Origin: Terrimesophilobacter sp964651535
GTDB lineage: Bacteria > Actinomycetota > Actinomycetes > Actinomycetales > Microbacteriaceae
Length of the DNA stretch: 15,456 nucleotides
Direction: 5' to 3'
Assembly: GCA_964651535.1 (NCBI GenBank)
Contig: CAZYYE010000005.1
Span: 1-15,456, forward strand
Positions 1 to 8,657 of this stretch are shown here, piece by piece. The notes under the pieces were generated by a model that worked only from the letters and a program-made list of their open reading frames with translations, did not search any database and was not told the origin of the DNA. A program made the translations under genes and the position numbers. Every line of letters starts with the position of its first letter. Position 1 is the stretch's first letter.

Positions 1-2
1 AG

Positions 3-1778
3 CGCATCACCGGCGTCGCGGGCACTGCCTTCCGCGATTGGCTGGTCGCGTACATTGCCGAGGGGCGTCGCGGTTCGGCCGATCTGGTTGCCTATTTCTT
101 CCTGCGAGCATGGAGCCTGCTGCGCGAAGGCGGCGGTTTCGGGCTGCTCGCGGTCAATACCATCGCGGAAGGCGACACACGGCAGGTCGGCTTGGAGACC
201 ATGGTCGGCGCAGGTGCCGTCATCCATGCGGCCTATCCCAACGAGCCATGGCCCGGAAAGGCCGCGGTCGTAACCAGCCGCGTGCATATCCACAAAGGCG
301 AGTGGCGGGGCGAACGCTCGCTGCTCGGGAGACCGGCTCCCTTCATATCGGCCTTCCTGTCCGATCGTGAGGAATGGAGTCCGAAACGGCTGAAAGCCAA
401 CGAAGGCAAGGCTTTCATTGGCTCTTACGTACTTGGTATGGGCTTCGTACTTACGTCTGACGAGGCACAGCGAATGCTGGACGCCGACCCTAAGAATGCC
501 GAGGTGATCTTTCCGTACATCAATGGTGACGATCTCAATTCAGACCCGGAACAGCGCCCGAGCCGCTGGGTGATCAACTTCTGGGACTGGCCGGAGGAGC
601 GGGCCCAGACGTACTCAAAGCCGTGGTCATGGATCGAAGAAGGAGTAAAGCCCGAGCGACAGCGGCGTGACAAGAACGGGAAGTTCATGCTCAGAAAGCC
701 ATTACCCGAACGATGGTGGCAGTTTGGTGAGAAGCGGCCGGCGCTCTATCACACCATCGGACGCGGCCAACACTTCGAACAGCATCCCGACGGCTGGAAC
801 TCGAAGGCCAAGCCCATGAAGGAGATCTTGGTCTCAGCTCGTGTCGGGAAGTACTTCGGGCCCTCCGTTGTGCCGGATGACGGGGTGTGCAGCGAACAGT
901 GCGTCGTCTTCGCGGCCGATAGTCCCTACGCATTCGCAGCCCCGCTCAACTCATCTATTGGACAGGCGTGGGTGTGGCAGCAGTCGTCGCGACACGAAAC
1001 GCGACTGCGGTTCTCGCCGTCAGATGCGTTCGAGACCCTTCCTTTCCCCGATGAACTCGAAGCCCTGGAACCTCTTGGTGAGGCGTACCTGAAGGCACGC
1101 CGCGAAGTCATGCGTTTCGATCGCATCGGCCTGACCAAGCTCTACAACCGCTTCCATACCGACACCGAACACGATCCTCGCATCGAAGAGTTGCGCGCAT
1201 CGCAGCGCGAAATGGACGCCGCCGTCACGCGTGCCTACGGCTGGGACGATCTCGACCTTGATCACGGCTTCCACGAAGTGCCGTACTTGCCGGAGAACGA
1301 CCGCGTCCGCTTCACCATTTCGGAGACTGCGCGTGTCGAAGTGCTGCGGCGGCTGTCGGAACTGAATCGTCAGCGGTACGAGGAAGAAGTCGCCCAAGGC
1401 TTGCACGGCAGCAAAGCCACCGGCACGGCCACACGCAAACCACGCACCCAACGCACCGAAACCACGCCCGCACGGCAATCCTCATTCGGATTCGACGCCG
1501 CCCCAGCCAACGAAGGCCACTACCTCAAAGCCGCCGAACCCCGCGCCGACTATCGCGCCGGCCCAGCACACGCCATCGTCGAATACCTAAAGGACCATCC
1601 CGGCTGGCACGCCAAATCCGACATCCTTGCCGCTATCCGCATCACGGACGGCCAGTGGAATGCCGCGACCGCCGACCTGATTTCGAGCGGCAGGGTCGAA
1701 CGCCAGGGCGAAAGGCGCGGCGCGCGCTACCGCATCCAGCCCGGTAACGGGGACAACCATCACGAGGGGACGTCATGA
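3..1778 (+). CDS. drmMI: DISARM class 1 N6-adenine DNA methyltransferase, C-terminal part (5' end outside window)
   Basis: The reading frame is open from base 3, so the gene starts before the window; 591 codons are visible. The first ~60 residues (RITGVAGTAFRDW, then SADLVAYFFLRAWSLLREGG and GFGLLAVNTIAEGDTRQ) look like the region just after catalytic motif IV (NPPY/F) of gamma-type N6-adenine methyltransferases; motif IV itself is not in the window. A target-recognition region follows, with FPYINGDDLNS at about visible residue 170, RWVINFWDWPEE, and the closing DAFETLPFP at 341-349, as in TaqI/Eco57I/PglX-like enzymes. After a Thr/Pro/Arg-rich linker (about 470-515) the last ~65 residues look like a winged helix (HAIVEYLKDHPGWHAKSDIL). 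The family transfers methyl groups from SAM to adenine; in DISARM this marks host DNA as self. The stop overlaps the next ATG by 4 bp (ATGA). The drmMI assignment rests mainly on neighbours; a generic type IIG or PglX-like methylase is the alternative. Confidence 0.85.
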   Translation, partial: RITGVAGTAFRDWLVAYIAEGRRGSADLVAYFFLRAWSLLREGGGFGLLAVNTIAEGDTRQVGLETMVGAGAVIHAAYPNEPWPGKAAVVTSRVHIHKGEWRGERSLLGRPAPFISAFLSDREEWSPKRLKANEGKAFIGSYVLGMGFVLTSDEAQRMLDADPKNAEVIFPYINGDDLNSDPEQRPSRWVINFWDWPEERAQTYSKPWSWIEEGVKPERQRRDKNGKFMLRKPLPERWWQFGEKRPALYHTIGRGQHFEQHPDGWNSKAKPMKEILVSARVGKYFGPSVVPDDGVCSEQCVVFAADSPYAFAAPLNSSIGQAWVWQQSSRHETRLRFSPSDAFETLPFPDELEALEPLGEAYLKARREVMRFDRIGLTKLYNRFHTDTEHDPRIEELRASQREMDAAVTRAYGWDDLDLDHGFHEVPYLPENDRVRFTISETARVEVLRRLSELNRQRYEEEVAQGLHGSKATGTATRKPRTQRTETTPARQSSFGFDAAPANEGHYLKAAEPRADYRAGPAHAIVEYLKDHPGWHAKSDILAAIRITDGQWNAATADLISSGRVERQGERRGARYRIQPGNGDNHHEGTS

Positions 1779-3742
1779 CTCGAACCCAAGCTACGCCGAC
1801 GTTCGAGATGACCGTCGATCTCAACGTCCTCGAACACCTCGGCATCAACCTCTACAGCAACATCGCTGCGGTCCTGACGGAAGCGGTGGCCAACGCATGG
1901 GACGCGGATGCGTCGAGCGTGCAGATTCGCGTCGATCCAAACAGCGAATGGATCGAGATCGAGGACGATGGCGTCGGCATGTCCGTCGATGACCTGAACG
2001 GCAAGTACCTGCGTGTCGGTTATCGCCGCCGTGACGAGGACGCGGAGCATGGGCGCAGGACCGCCAAGGGCCGCCCGGCCATGGGCCGCAAGGGGCTGGG
2101 CAAGCTGTCACTGTTCTCCATCGCAAATGTCATCGAGGTGCAGTCCTCCAAGAACGGTGACACGCACGGATTTCGCATGAGCGTGCCGGGCATTCACGAG
2201 GCCGTGCAAGAAAAGCGCCCGTACCACCCAGAGCCTCTGGCGAGCGAAACGCTCACCGTGACGCGGGGTACGAAGATCGTGCTGCACGAAATCAAGCGGC
2301 AACGCCTCGGCAAGGGGGTGAGCGCGTTGCGCAAACGCCTCGCCCGGCGCTTCTCGATCATCGGTCAGGCCAATGGGTTCGAGATCAGGATCGACGGCCT
2401 GCCCATCACGGCGGCCGATCGCGGCGATCTGCCCAAGGCCCAGTTCCTCTGGACGTTCGATGGCTACGAGCCGGAGGCCAGCACCATTTCACACGTCCTG
2501 GAGCGCGAATCATTGTCCGCGCGGTTCGATGCATGGGATTCGGCGTGGCGCGTGAGCGGCTGGCTCGGCACGGCGCGCAAGCCCAAAGACCTCGACGACG
2601 ATGAAGCGGGAAATCTGAACGGCATCGTGGTGTTCGCCCGAGGTCGCCTATTCCATGAGAACGTGCTCGACCGCCTGAACGACGGGCGGCTATACACGAA
2701 GTACCTCACCGGCCAGATCGAGGCGGACTTCCTAGATGCCGACGATCAGCCGGACATCGCCACGAGCGACCGTCAGCGTGTGCAGGAGGACGACGAGCGG
2801 TACATCCAGTTGATCGTGTTCCTCGGATCGCGGCTCAACCAGCTCGAAAAGCGCTGGAACGAATGGCGCAGGAAACACGAGGTCGAGAAGGCCAAGGAGA
2901 CCTCTCCGGCCCTCGCCGAGTGGCTCGATACGCTCCCCGAGGGGTACAAGAAGAGCGCGGAGACGTTGATTGCCAAACTGAGCGCACTGCCCGTCGATGA
3001 CGAGGACGACCGCAAGCTCATGTACCGGCACGGCATCCTGGCTTTCGAGCGCATGAAGCTGCGCGGCTCGACGGAAGAGTTCGTGACGAGCGTGGAGAGT
3101 GCCGACCGGCTGCTGGCCGTGCTCGCCGACCGTGACGCGCTCGAAGCCTCGCTCTACCGTGACATCGTGAAGTCGCGTCTGGACGCGATCCGCGACTTCC
3201 AGACCATCATCGACGAAGACGCGAAAGAGCGGGTGCTCCAGAAGTACCTGTTCGACCACCTGTGGCTGCTTGATCCGGCGTGGGAGCGCGCCACGGGCAG
3301 CCAGATCATGGAGTCCCGCCTCACGACGGAAGGCGTGCTGATCGAAGACCTGACCGAGAAGGAACGTCTGGGCCGCGTCGACATCGCCTACCGCACTCAC
3401 GCGGGCAAGCACGTCATCGTCGAACTCAAGAAGGTCGGTCGCAAGATGGGTCTGCTCGAACTGGTCGAGCAAGGCCAGACCTATGTGGACAAGCTCAAGA
3501 AGATTCTGCGCGAGCAGAACGTGGCGACGCCGGACATCGAGGTGGTCTTCGTCCTCGGCAAGGCGGTCGATGAAGAGGCCACGAACCCGGATCGGCTCAA
3601 GTCGTCGATGGAGTCCATTGCGCCGGGCAGCCGCATCGTCCACTACGACACCCTGATCCGTGGGGCGCAGGAAGCCTATTCGGCCTACATCGACCAGAGC
3701 AAGGCACTCGACAAGCTCGAAAGAATCGTGAGTGCAATCTGA
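1775..3742 (+). CDS. GHKL (Hsp90/MutL/MORC-like) ATPase fused to a PD-(D/E)XK nuclease-like domain
   Basis: A 655-residue two-part protein. The N-terminal Bergerat ATP-binding fold is clear: N box TEAVANAWDAD (E36, N40, D43), G1 box DDGVGM (64-69) and G2/lid GRKGLGK (104-110). A transducer-like middle follows, with GQIEADFLDADDQPDI and TSDRQ around residues 310-340, then a charged helical region (about 350-460). The C-terminus carries a PD-(D/E)XK-like core: GRVDIAY with D536, then HVIVELKK with E550 and K552, preceded by a helix (RVLQKYLFDHLWLLD) resembling those of Shedu/DUF4263-type nucleases. GHKL ATPases dimerise as ATP-gated clamps, and MORC-like ones recur in prokaryotic restriction-modification-type operons. 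The ATG overlaps the methylase stop (ATGA) and follows GAGGGGA at 1764-1770; drmD starts 11 nt downstream. It is not a named class 1 DISARM component, so a DNA-clamp nuclease role is inference. The fold calls are strong, the nuclease activity less so. Confidence 0.85.
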   Translation: MTRTQATPTFEMTVDLNVLEHLGINLYSNIAAVLTEAVANAWDADASSVQIRVDPNSEWIEIEDDGVGMSVDDLNGKYLRVGYRRRDEDAEHGRRTAKGRPAMGRKGLGKLSLFSIANVIEVQSSKNGDTHGFRMSVPGIHEAVQEKRPYHPEPLASETLTVTRGTKIVLHEIKRQRLGKGVSALRKRLARRFSIIGQANGFEIRIDGLPITAADRGDLPKAQFLWTFDGYEPEASTISHVLERESLSARFDAWDSAWRVSGWLGTARKPKDLDDDEAGNLNGIVVFARGRLFHENVLDRLNDGRLYTKYLTGQIEADFLDADDQPDIATSDRQRVQEDDERYIQLIVFLGSRLNQLEKRWNEWRRKHEVEKAKETSPALAEWLDTLPEGYKKSAETLIAKLSALPVDDEDDRKLMYRHGILAFERMKLRGSTEEFVTSVESADRLLAVLADRDALEASLYRDIVKSRLDAIRDFQTIIDEDAKERVLQKYLFDHLWLLDPAWERATGSQIMESRLTTEGVLIEDLTEKERLGRVDIAYRTHAGKHVIVELKKVGRKMGLLELVEQGQTYVDKLKKILREQNVATPDIEVVFVLGKAVDEEATNPDRLKSSMESIAPGSRIVHYDTLIRGAQEAYSAYIDQSKALDKLERIVSAI

Positions 3743-3753
3743 GGAAACGCGCG

Positions 3754-6700
3754 ATGTCTTGGAACCCTGGACAACTCGTCCGCCACATCGACGATCCAGC
3801 CAAGATCGGCACGGTTACGGATCAAACCCGGGCGCGCGCATCTGGTCAGCAGTATCGCGTGAATTGGAACGGCCGGCTGGAGTGGCACTACGAAGAGGAG
3901 CTCGTTGCGGCCGATGCGGGCGGTGACGACCCCCTGGAACTGATCCGCGAAGGACGCTACGGGCGAGTGGACGACTTGCGGAGTTTGCTGACCCACGTTC
4001 ACCTCGCGGGACGGCTGGCGAACGTCGTCTATGCCATGGGGCTGACCCAGACCGACTTCTACCCGCACCAGTACAAGCCGCTGCTGACCCTACTGGATTC
4101 ACCGGTCAACGGTCTGCTGATCGCGGACGAAGTCGGTCTGGGCAAGACGATCGAGGCGGGGCTGATCTGGACCGAGCTACGCGCCCGCTACGACATGCGT
4201 CGGCTGCTCGTGGTTTGTCCGGCGATGCTTCGGGAAAAGTGGCGGACGGAGCTTTCGTCGCGATTCGGTCTCGACGCCCGCATCGTCGACGCGGCGGAGC
4301 TCGTGCAGGAGCTGGATTCGAGCGAGAACCGGGAACGGGCATGGATAGTCAGCTACCAGGGCATCCGTGTACCGAGCGGCTGGGATCCCGCCGAGAGCGA
4401 CACGCCCAGGCGCTCGGTCCGCGCCCGTCTCGCCGACCTCCTCTATCGCAATGCCGATCGGGAGCCTCTGCTCGATCTGGTGATCTTCGACGAAGCGCAT
4501 TACATGCGCAACGAAGAGACTGGCGCGTGGCGAACCGGCAGCCTGTTGCGGGACGTCAGTACGCATCAATTGATGCTCTCGGCCACGCCGATCAATCTCG
4601 GCTCGGACGATCTGTTCAACGTGTTGCGTCTCCTCGACCCGGATCATTTCGAGTATCCGGAGGACTTCCGCAGCGTCGTCCTGGCCAACCGTCCAGTAAT
4701 CGCCGCGAGCGACGCGGTGCGTGATCCGGCGAGCGATGCCGACCAAATCTTGGCGGCGATCCGAGAGATCAAGTCGTCGCGATGGTTCGAGAGATCAGAA
4801 CGTGTCGATCGTCTGATCGAGGAGGTGGAGGCGGTCGAGGAATGGACGAACGAGAGGCGCATCGACATTGCAGCCAAGCTCGAGCGACTCAACCTGCTCG
4901 CGCACATCGTCACCCGTACGCGCAAGCGCGAAGTGCAGGCCGAGCGGGTCGTGCGTGATGCATCCGTGTTCGAGGCCGACATGTCACCGGTGGAGCGGGA
5001 ACTCTATCGGGCGATCACCGAAGGTACCCGCGAATATGCGCTGGCCAACGGCATCGAGCACGGCTTCTTGCTCTCCACACCGCAACGGATGGTTGCGTCG
5101 AGCCCTGCGGCCTTGCTTCGAACCTGGCGTGACGACGGCCTCGACGCCGACGCGCTGGCGGTAGCAATGGACGAGACGGACGAAGACGAGGAAAGGCTGC
5201 GTGAAACGGAGTCTCGCCTCAAGGGCTGGCTGGCTCGTCGGGTGCTACGGGACTTCGACCTCGGAGATCTGAGCCGAAACGATACGAAATTCGCCGAATT
5301 TTCTCAGGCGCTGAAGCGCTTTCTGAGCGAGGACCGTGAAGCGAAAGCCATCGTATTCACCACATTCCGTCCTACAGCCCGCTACGTCGTCGATCGGCTG
5401 TCCGCCGAGAATGTGGAGGCCGGTCTGCTGATGGGCGGCGCGGGGTTCGACAAGGAGGCCGTGCTTACGGCTTTTCGAGAAGATCGTAATTGCCGCGTGT
5501 TGGTGTGCACCGACATCGTGGCGGAAGGCATGGATCTGCAGTTCTGTCGACTCGTCGTCAATTACGACCTGCCGTGGAATCCGATGCGCATCGAACAACG
5601 GATCGGGCGCATCGACCGCATCGGGCAACGATCCAAGCGCATCCTCGTATGGAATTTCGTTCACAAGGACACCATCGACGCGCTCATCCTCGCGAGGTTG
5701 GCGAAACGTATCGGGGTGTTCGAGAGCACCTTTGGGGAAACGGAAGAAATTCTCGGTCAGGTCAGACGGCTCGAGGACATCCTGTTGTCCAGGCATTTGA
5801 CCGCCGAGGAGGAAGCGCGCCTGATCGAGGAAGTGGCGCTCGCAATCGAGAACGCCAAGCGCAAGCAAGAGGAGCTGGAACGAGAAGCGATCCAACTGGT
5901 GGCTCACGGCCAGCAGTTGCTGGCACAGATCGAGGCGGCTCGGGGCGAGGGAAAGGCCGTCACCCATCACGATTTGGTTCGATATGTCGATGGATACCTG
6001 CGGAACGTTGCCGGTTGCCGGTTCGTCGCTGCACGTGGCGAATCGGACACCTTCGACATCGGCCTGAGCCCCGCCGTGGCAGCAGAATTCGACGAATTCC
6101 TCCGGAGAGAGAATTTGGTCGGGAAAACTGGCCTGGGCACCGGTCAGACGAGGCGTTGTCGCTTCACCGACAGGATTACCGAAAAGCCCAAGCCCGGAGA
6201 GGAGATCGTCCATCGCTTTCATCCGATCGTCCGCTTCCTGTCGCATAAGACCGAAGACGAGGGAGATCGCTTCCCGCTCTATGCGTCCAGAGTTGCCACC
6301 AGTAGCGTCGCGGCGGACCGATACGCTCTGATGACCCGATTAGCGAGCTTCTCCGGTGTGAAGGAAGAGGAACACCTCCTCGTCGCCGCCGCATCTCTCG
6401 ATCGGGATTCACCCCTCGACGATCGACAGGCGGAAGCCCTACTCGACTTGGTCAGGAAATCGGGCGTCGACTGGCCGACGGCGGCCGTGAATGTCGCTCC
6501 GGAAGCCGGGGTGGCAGCCGCGGAGCGATGCGAGGAGATTCTCAGAGATCGTTACAAGTCACTCAAGGACGAAAAATCGCGCGAGAACCGAGACCGCGCC
6601 GACGTGCTTTCGCAGTTGCTGGAAGACCACGTCCGCAAAAAGCGCGAAGGATTCGAGAAGCGAATCGCCAGCCATGAGACCTTCGCGTCACTGTACGGGA

Positions 6701-6876
6701 ACAGCCCGGACGGCAAGCGACGCAAGGGTCTGGCGAACGCGGAGCGGAAGAAGCTGGAGGATTTCCTGGCGCGGATGGAAACGCGTCGGGCGACGCTGGC
6801 CAGGAAGAGCCAGTCCTTTTCGGCAGAAACGCGCGAGATCTGCGTGTTGCTCGTGGATGTGGTGCGGGAGGGGTGA
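3754..6876 (+). CDS. drmD: DISARM SNF2-like helicase DrmD
   Basis: A 1040-residue SNF2/RapA-type SF2 ATPase with all core motifs visible: motif I DEVGLGKT (K131), motif II DEAH (246-249), motif III MLSATPINL, motif IV KAIVFTTF, motif V VCTDIVAEGMDLQF and motif VI QRIGRIDRIGQ (615-625). Residues ~4-55 form a small SH3-like, beta-rich module (GQLVRHIDDPAKIGTV, QYRVNW, LEWHYEEEL). After the helicase lobes come a coiled coil (~685-735), a globular region, and a second charged helical segment (~925-1026). It probably translocates on or remodels double-stranded DNA; an SNF2-like helicase is the signature of class 1 DISARM. The ATG is supported by GAGGAAA at 3741-3747, which overlaps the preceding stop, with 6-nt spacing. 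The stop overlaps the next gene's GTG (GTGA). A stand-alone RapA-like helicase is the alternative, but drmA, drmB, drmC and a methylase lie alongside. Confidence 0.93.
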   Translation: MSWNPGQLVRHIDDPAKIGTVTDQTRARASGQQYRVNWNGRLEWHYEEELVAADAGGDDPLELIREGRYGRVDDLRSLLTHVHLAGRLANVVYAMGLTQTDFYPHQYKPLLTLLDSPVNGLLIADEVGLGKTIEAGLIWTELRARYDMRRLLVVCPAMLREKWRTELSSRFGLDARIVDAAELVQELDSSENRERAWIVSYQGIRVPSGWDPAESDTPRRSVRARLADLLYRNADREPLLDLVIFDEAHYMRNEETGAWRTGSLLRDVSTHQLMLSATPINLGSDDLFNVLRLLDPDHFEYPEDFRSVVLANRPVIAASDAVRDPASDADQILAAIREIKSSRWFERSERVDRLIEEVEAVEEWTNERRIDIAAKLERLNLLAHIVTRTRKREVQAERVVRDASVFEADMSPVERELYRAITEGTREYALANGIEHGFLLSTPQRMVASSPAALLRTWRDDGLDADALAVAMDETDEDEERLRETESRLKGWLARRVLRDFDLGDLSRNDTKFAEFSQALKRFLSEDREAKAIVFTTFRPTARYVVDRLSAENVEAGLLMGGAGFDKEAVLTAFREDRNCRVLVCTDIVAEGMDLQFCRLVVNYDLPWNPMRIEQRIGRIDRIGQRSKRILVWNFVHKDTIDALILARLAKRIGVFESTFGETEEILGQVRRLEDILLSRHLTAEEEARLIEEVALAIENAKRKQEELEREAIQLVAHGQQLLAQIEAARGEGKAVTHHDLVRYVDGYLRNVAGCRFVAARGESDTFDIGLSPAVAAEFDEFLRRENLVGKTGLGTGQTRRCRFTDRITEKPKPGEEIVHRFHPIVRFLSHKTEDEGDRFPLYASRVATSSVAADRYALMTRLASFSGVKEEEHLLVAAASLDRDSPLDDRQAEALLDLVRKSGVDWPTAAVNVAPEAGVAAAERCEEILRDRYKSLKDEKSRENRDRADVLSQLLEDHVRKKREGFEKRIASHETFASLYGNSPDGKRRKGLANAERKKLEDFLARMETRRATLARKSQSFSAETREICVLLVDVVREG
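6866..6873 (+). promoter_or_regulatory. Ribosome-binding site bearing on the start of the actin-like gene
   Basis: GGGAGGGG lies inside the last codons of drmD. It sits directly against the GTG at 6873, too close to serve it well, but 8 nt before a second in-frame GTG at 6882. The downstream GTG (protein starting VKSWKEQLKD) may therefore be the true start. The 6873 GTG gives the typical 4-bp coupling overlap with the drmD stop. Confidence 0.45.
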
Positions 6877-8591
6877 AGGCCGTGAAAAGCTGGAAAGAAC
6901 AACTGAAGGATGTCAAACGCGCGTTGCGTGAGGCAGACCTACAAGACGAGATGCGAGATGAAAAGCCGGCCAAGGTCGACTTCGAGCCACCGCAGTCCTG
7001 GTTGACCGACGACCGTTCGATATCGAAAAGGGATGGCGAATCGATGGGGAGTTCCCGCCCCGCTCCGATTCCCTCGACGGTGGCTGACCGACAGACCGGT
7101 GTCCACCCTCGGGTCGCTCCGACTGTCCGGAATCCCGTTCAGCAGCCCACCACTCCAAGCGCTGTCAATTCGTCTTCTGACAAGCCGTCGGCTTCGAACA
7201 GGATAGCGACACCACCCGTCTTCCGACCACGCATCGATGGGGCGCGAGCCCTGGACATGCCTGAATGGAGCGAAGCCGGCAGGTCGTTGCAGCATCCCGA
7301 TCGACAAGTCGGGAAGGCCGCACCCATGGTCGTCAGAATCGGCGTGGATTTCGGAACCGCCTTCACGAAAGTGGCAATTCGGGCGGGTGTCGATCTGGTT
7401 CCCGTAGATTGGTTTGCGGTCACAGGTGACGAGTCGCCGACGGGGCGCTATGTGATGCCCGGTTTCGTCGCTCGTGCGCCGGATGGCGAGTACTGTTGGC
7501 GGCGGCTCGCCGAATCCGATGTCTGGGGAAATCTCAAGCTCTCGGTCATCGAGATGGCCGGCTCGGACGAGTGCCCAGCGGCCACCCTGGCCTACCTCGC
7601 CTTGGTCATCCGTTACGCCAGGGCATTCCTGTATCGGCACCCGGAGGTCGGGCGAAAACTCGTGGCGCGTTCGCTTCGTTGGGAATTGAACGTCGGTTGC
7701 CCCACCGAGCCGCACGAGAAACCGGAGGTCGTCCGGCTGTTCGGGCGCATAGCGAGGACTGCTTGGCGATTGGCGACGGGGGACAGTCTCCGGGAGTCCG
7801 ACATCGCTGCCGCGTGGATGGCCGACGAAGCGGCCATCGGCCTGGAGACGGAACCGTGCGTCGTGCCGGAATTCGTGGCGCAGATCGCCGGTTACCTCGG
7901 CTCACCACAGGTGAGCGAAGGCTTGCACGCGCTGATCGACGTCGGCGCGGCCACGCTCGACGTGGCGACGTTCAACGTCGTCTTGGGAAACGATCTCGAT
8001 TCCTCACCACGGATTCCGATCTTCTTCTCGGCCGTCCGGCCACTCGGAACCCACTATCTGCATCACAACCGCCATTCCCAGCTCGACCTCGAATTGGAAT
8101 GGGACGATGCCTCGCCAGTCGAACCCGCCGACGGTTTCTCGGAACGATACGGCAAACGCAGTGGCAAGGTCGATGCCGTGGATACCGACTTCGTGAACCG
8201 GGTCGCGAACTGCATCGCCGGAGTGATCGAAGGAACCCGCACCAACACGCGGGGGGATCCGCGAAGCCTGGCATGGTGCGAAGGGTTGCCGATATTCGTC
8301 ACGGGTGGTGGATCTGGTTGCGACCTCTATCGCCGGGCCATCGATGCGGTGCAGATCGAAATGAAGCGAAGGTTGGGTTCGTCGAGCCGCTTCCGGTTCA
8401 TCGAGATCGATCCACTCGGCGCGAAGGTCCCGCAATTTGGTGTCGAGACCGGAGGCAGGCTCACCGTGGCGATCGGTCTGACGCAAGATGCCGAGAACAT
8501 CGCTCGCGTCGTCCCGCATCGCGATATCGAGCCGATTTCCCAGGCCGCGAAGGAGCGTGTCGACCATAGCGAGATCTATGGCGACCGGTGA
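6873..8591 (+). CDS. Actin/Hsp70-fold ATPase (ParM/StbA-like) with disordered N-terminal extension
   Basis: A 572-residue protein starting at a GTG; an alternative GTG at 6882 has better Shine-Dalgarno spacing. Residues ~1-20 are a basic/amphipathic helix (SWKEQLKDVKRALREAD). Residues ~35-150 are rich in Pro, Ser and Arg and look disordered. The actin-like ATPase core then begins: phosphate-1 loop VDFGTAFTK (158-166), phosphate-2 loop DVGAATLDVA (356-365) and adenosine loop TGGGSG (477-482), in the correct order and spacing for the actin/Hsp70/ParM superfamily. There is no obvious Hsp70 substrate-binding domain after the core, so it is not a canonical DnaK. There are no membrane segments. It is translationally coupled to drmD (GTGA) and precedes drmA. 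Such proteins switch conformation or polymerise with ATP. It is not a named class 1 DISARM component; a role as assembly switch, chaperone or filament is inference. Confidence 0.8.
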   Translation: MKAVKSWKEQLKDVKRALREADLQDEMRDEKPAKVDFEPPQSWLTDDRSISKRDGESMGSSRPAPIPSTVADRQTGVHPRVAPTVRNPVQQPTTPSAVNSSSDKPSASNRIATPPVFRPRIDGARALDMPEWSEAGRSLQHPDRQVGKAAPMVVRIGVDFGTAFTKVAIRAGVDLVPVDWFAVTGDESPTGRYVMPGFVARAPDGEYCWRRLAESDVWGNLKLSVIEMAGSDECPAATLAYLALVIRYARAFLYRHPEVGRKLVARSLRWELNVGCPTEPHEKPEVVRLFGRIARTAWRLATGDSLRESDIAAAWMADEAAIGLETEPCVVPEFVAQIAGYLGSPQVSEGLHALIDVGAATLDVATFNVVLGNDLDSSPRIPIFFSAVRPLGTHYLHHNRHSQLDLELEWDDASPVEPADGFSERYGKRSGKVDAVDTDFVNRVANCIAGVIEGTRTNTRGDPRSLAWCEGLPIFVTGGGSGCDLYRRAIDAVQIEMKRRLGSSSRFRFIEIDPLGAKVPQFGVETGGRLTVAIGLTQDAENIARVVPHRDIEPISQAAKERVDHSEIYGDR

Positions 8592-8657
8592 AACGACGCT
8601 GAGCAGCTTGAATCGACCCGTATGTCGACTCGGGCGAATGCCGACGAGGTGAGACTG
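8592..8657 (+). other. Largest intergenic gap in the operon
   Basis: This 66-nt stretch separates the actin-like gene from the preferred drmA start. It holds an in-frame upstream ATG (8622) without a good ribosome-binding site, and a good one (GAGGTGA) at 8646-8652. I see no convincing promoter boxes or hairpin. It is the only junction of the operon longer than 11 nt, so a secondary promoter or processing site could lie here. Confidence 0.4.
8646..8652 (+). promoter_or_regulatory. Shine-Dalgarno sequence deciding the drmA start
   Basis: GAGGTGA lies 5 nt before the ATG at 8658. The in-frame ATG at 8622 has only weak purine-poor sequence before it, so 8658 is the better start; the choice removes 12 residues from the protein. 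Confidence 0.6.

Noticed and set aside
6086..6101. Short direct repeat containing GAATTC twice
   Set aside because: It encodes EFDEF within DrmD; two copies of a hexamer in coding sequence can arise by chance and no further copies flank it.
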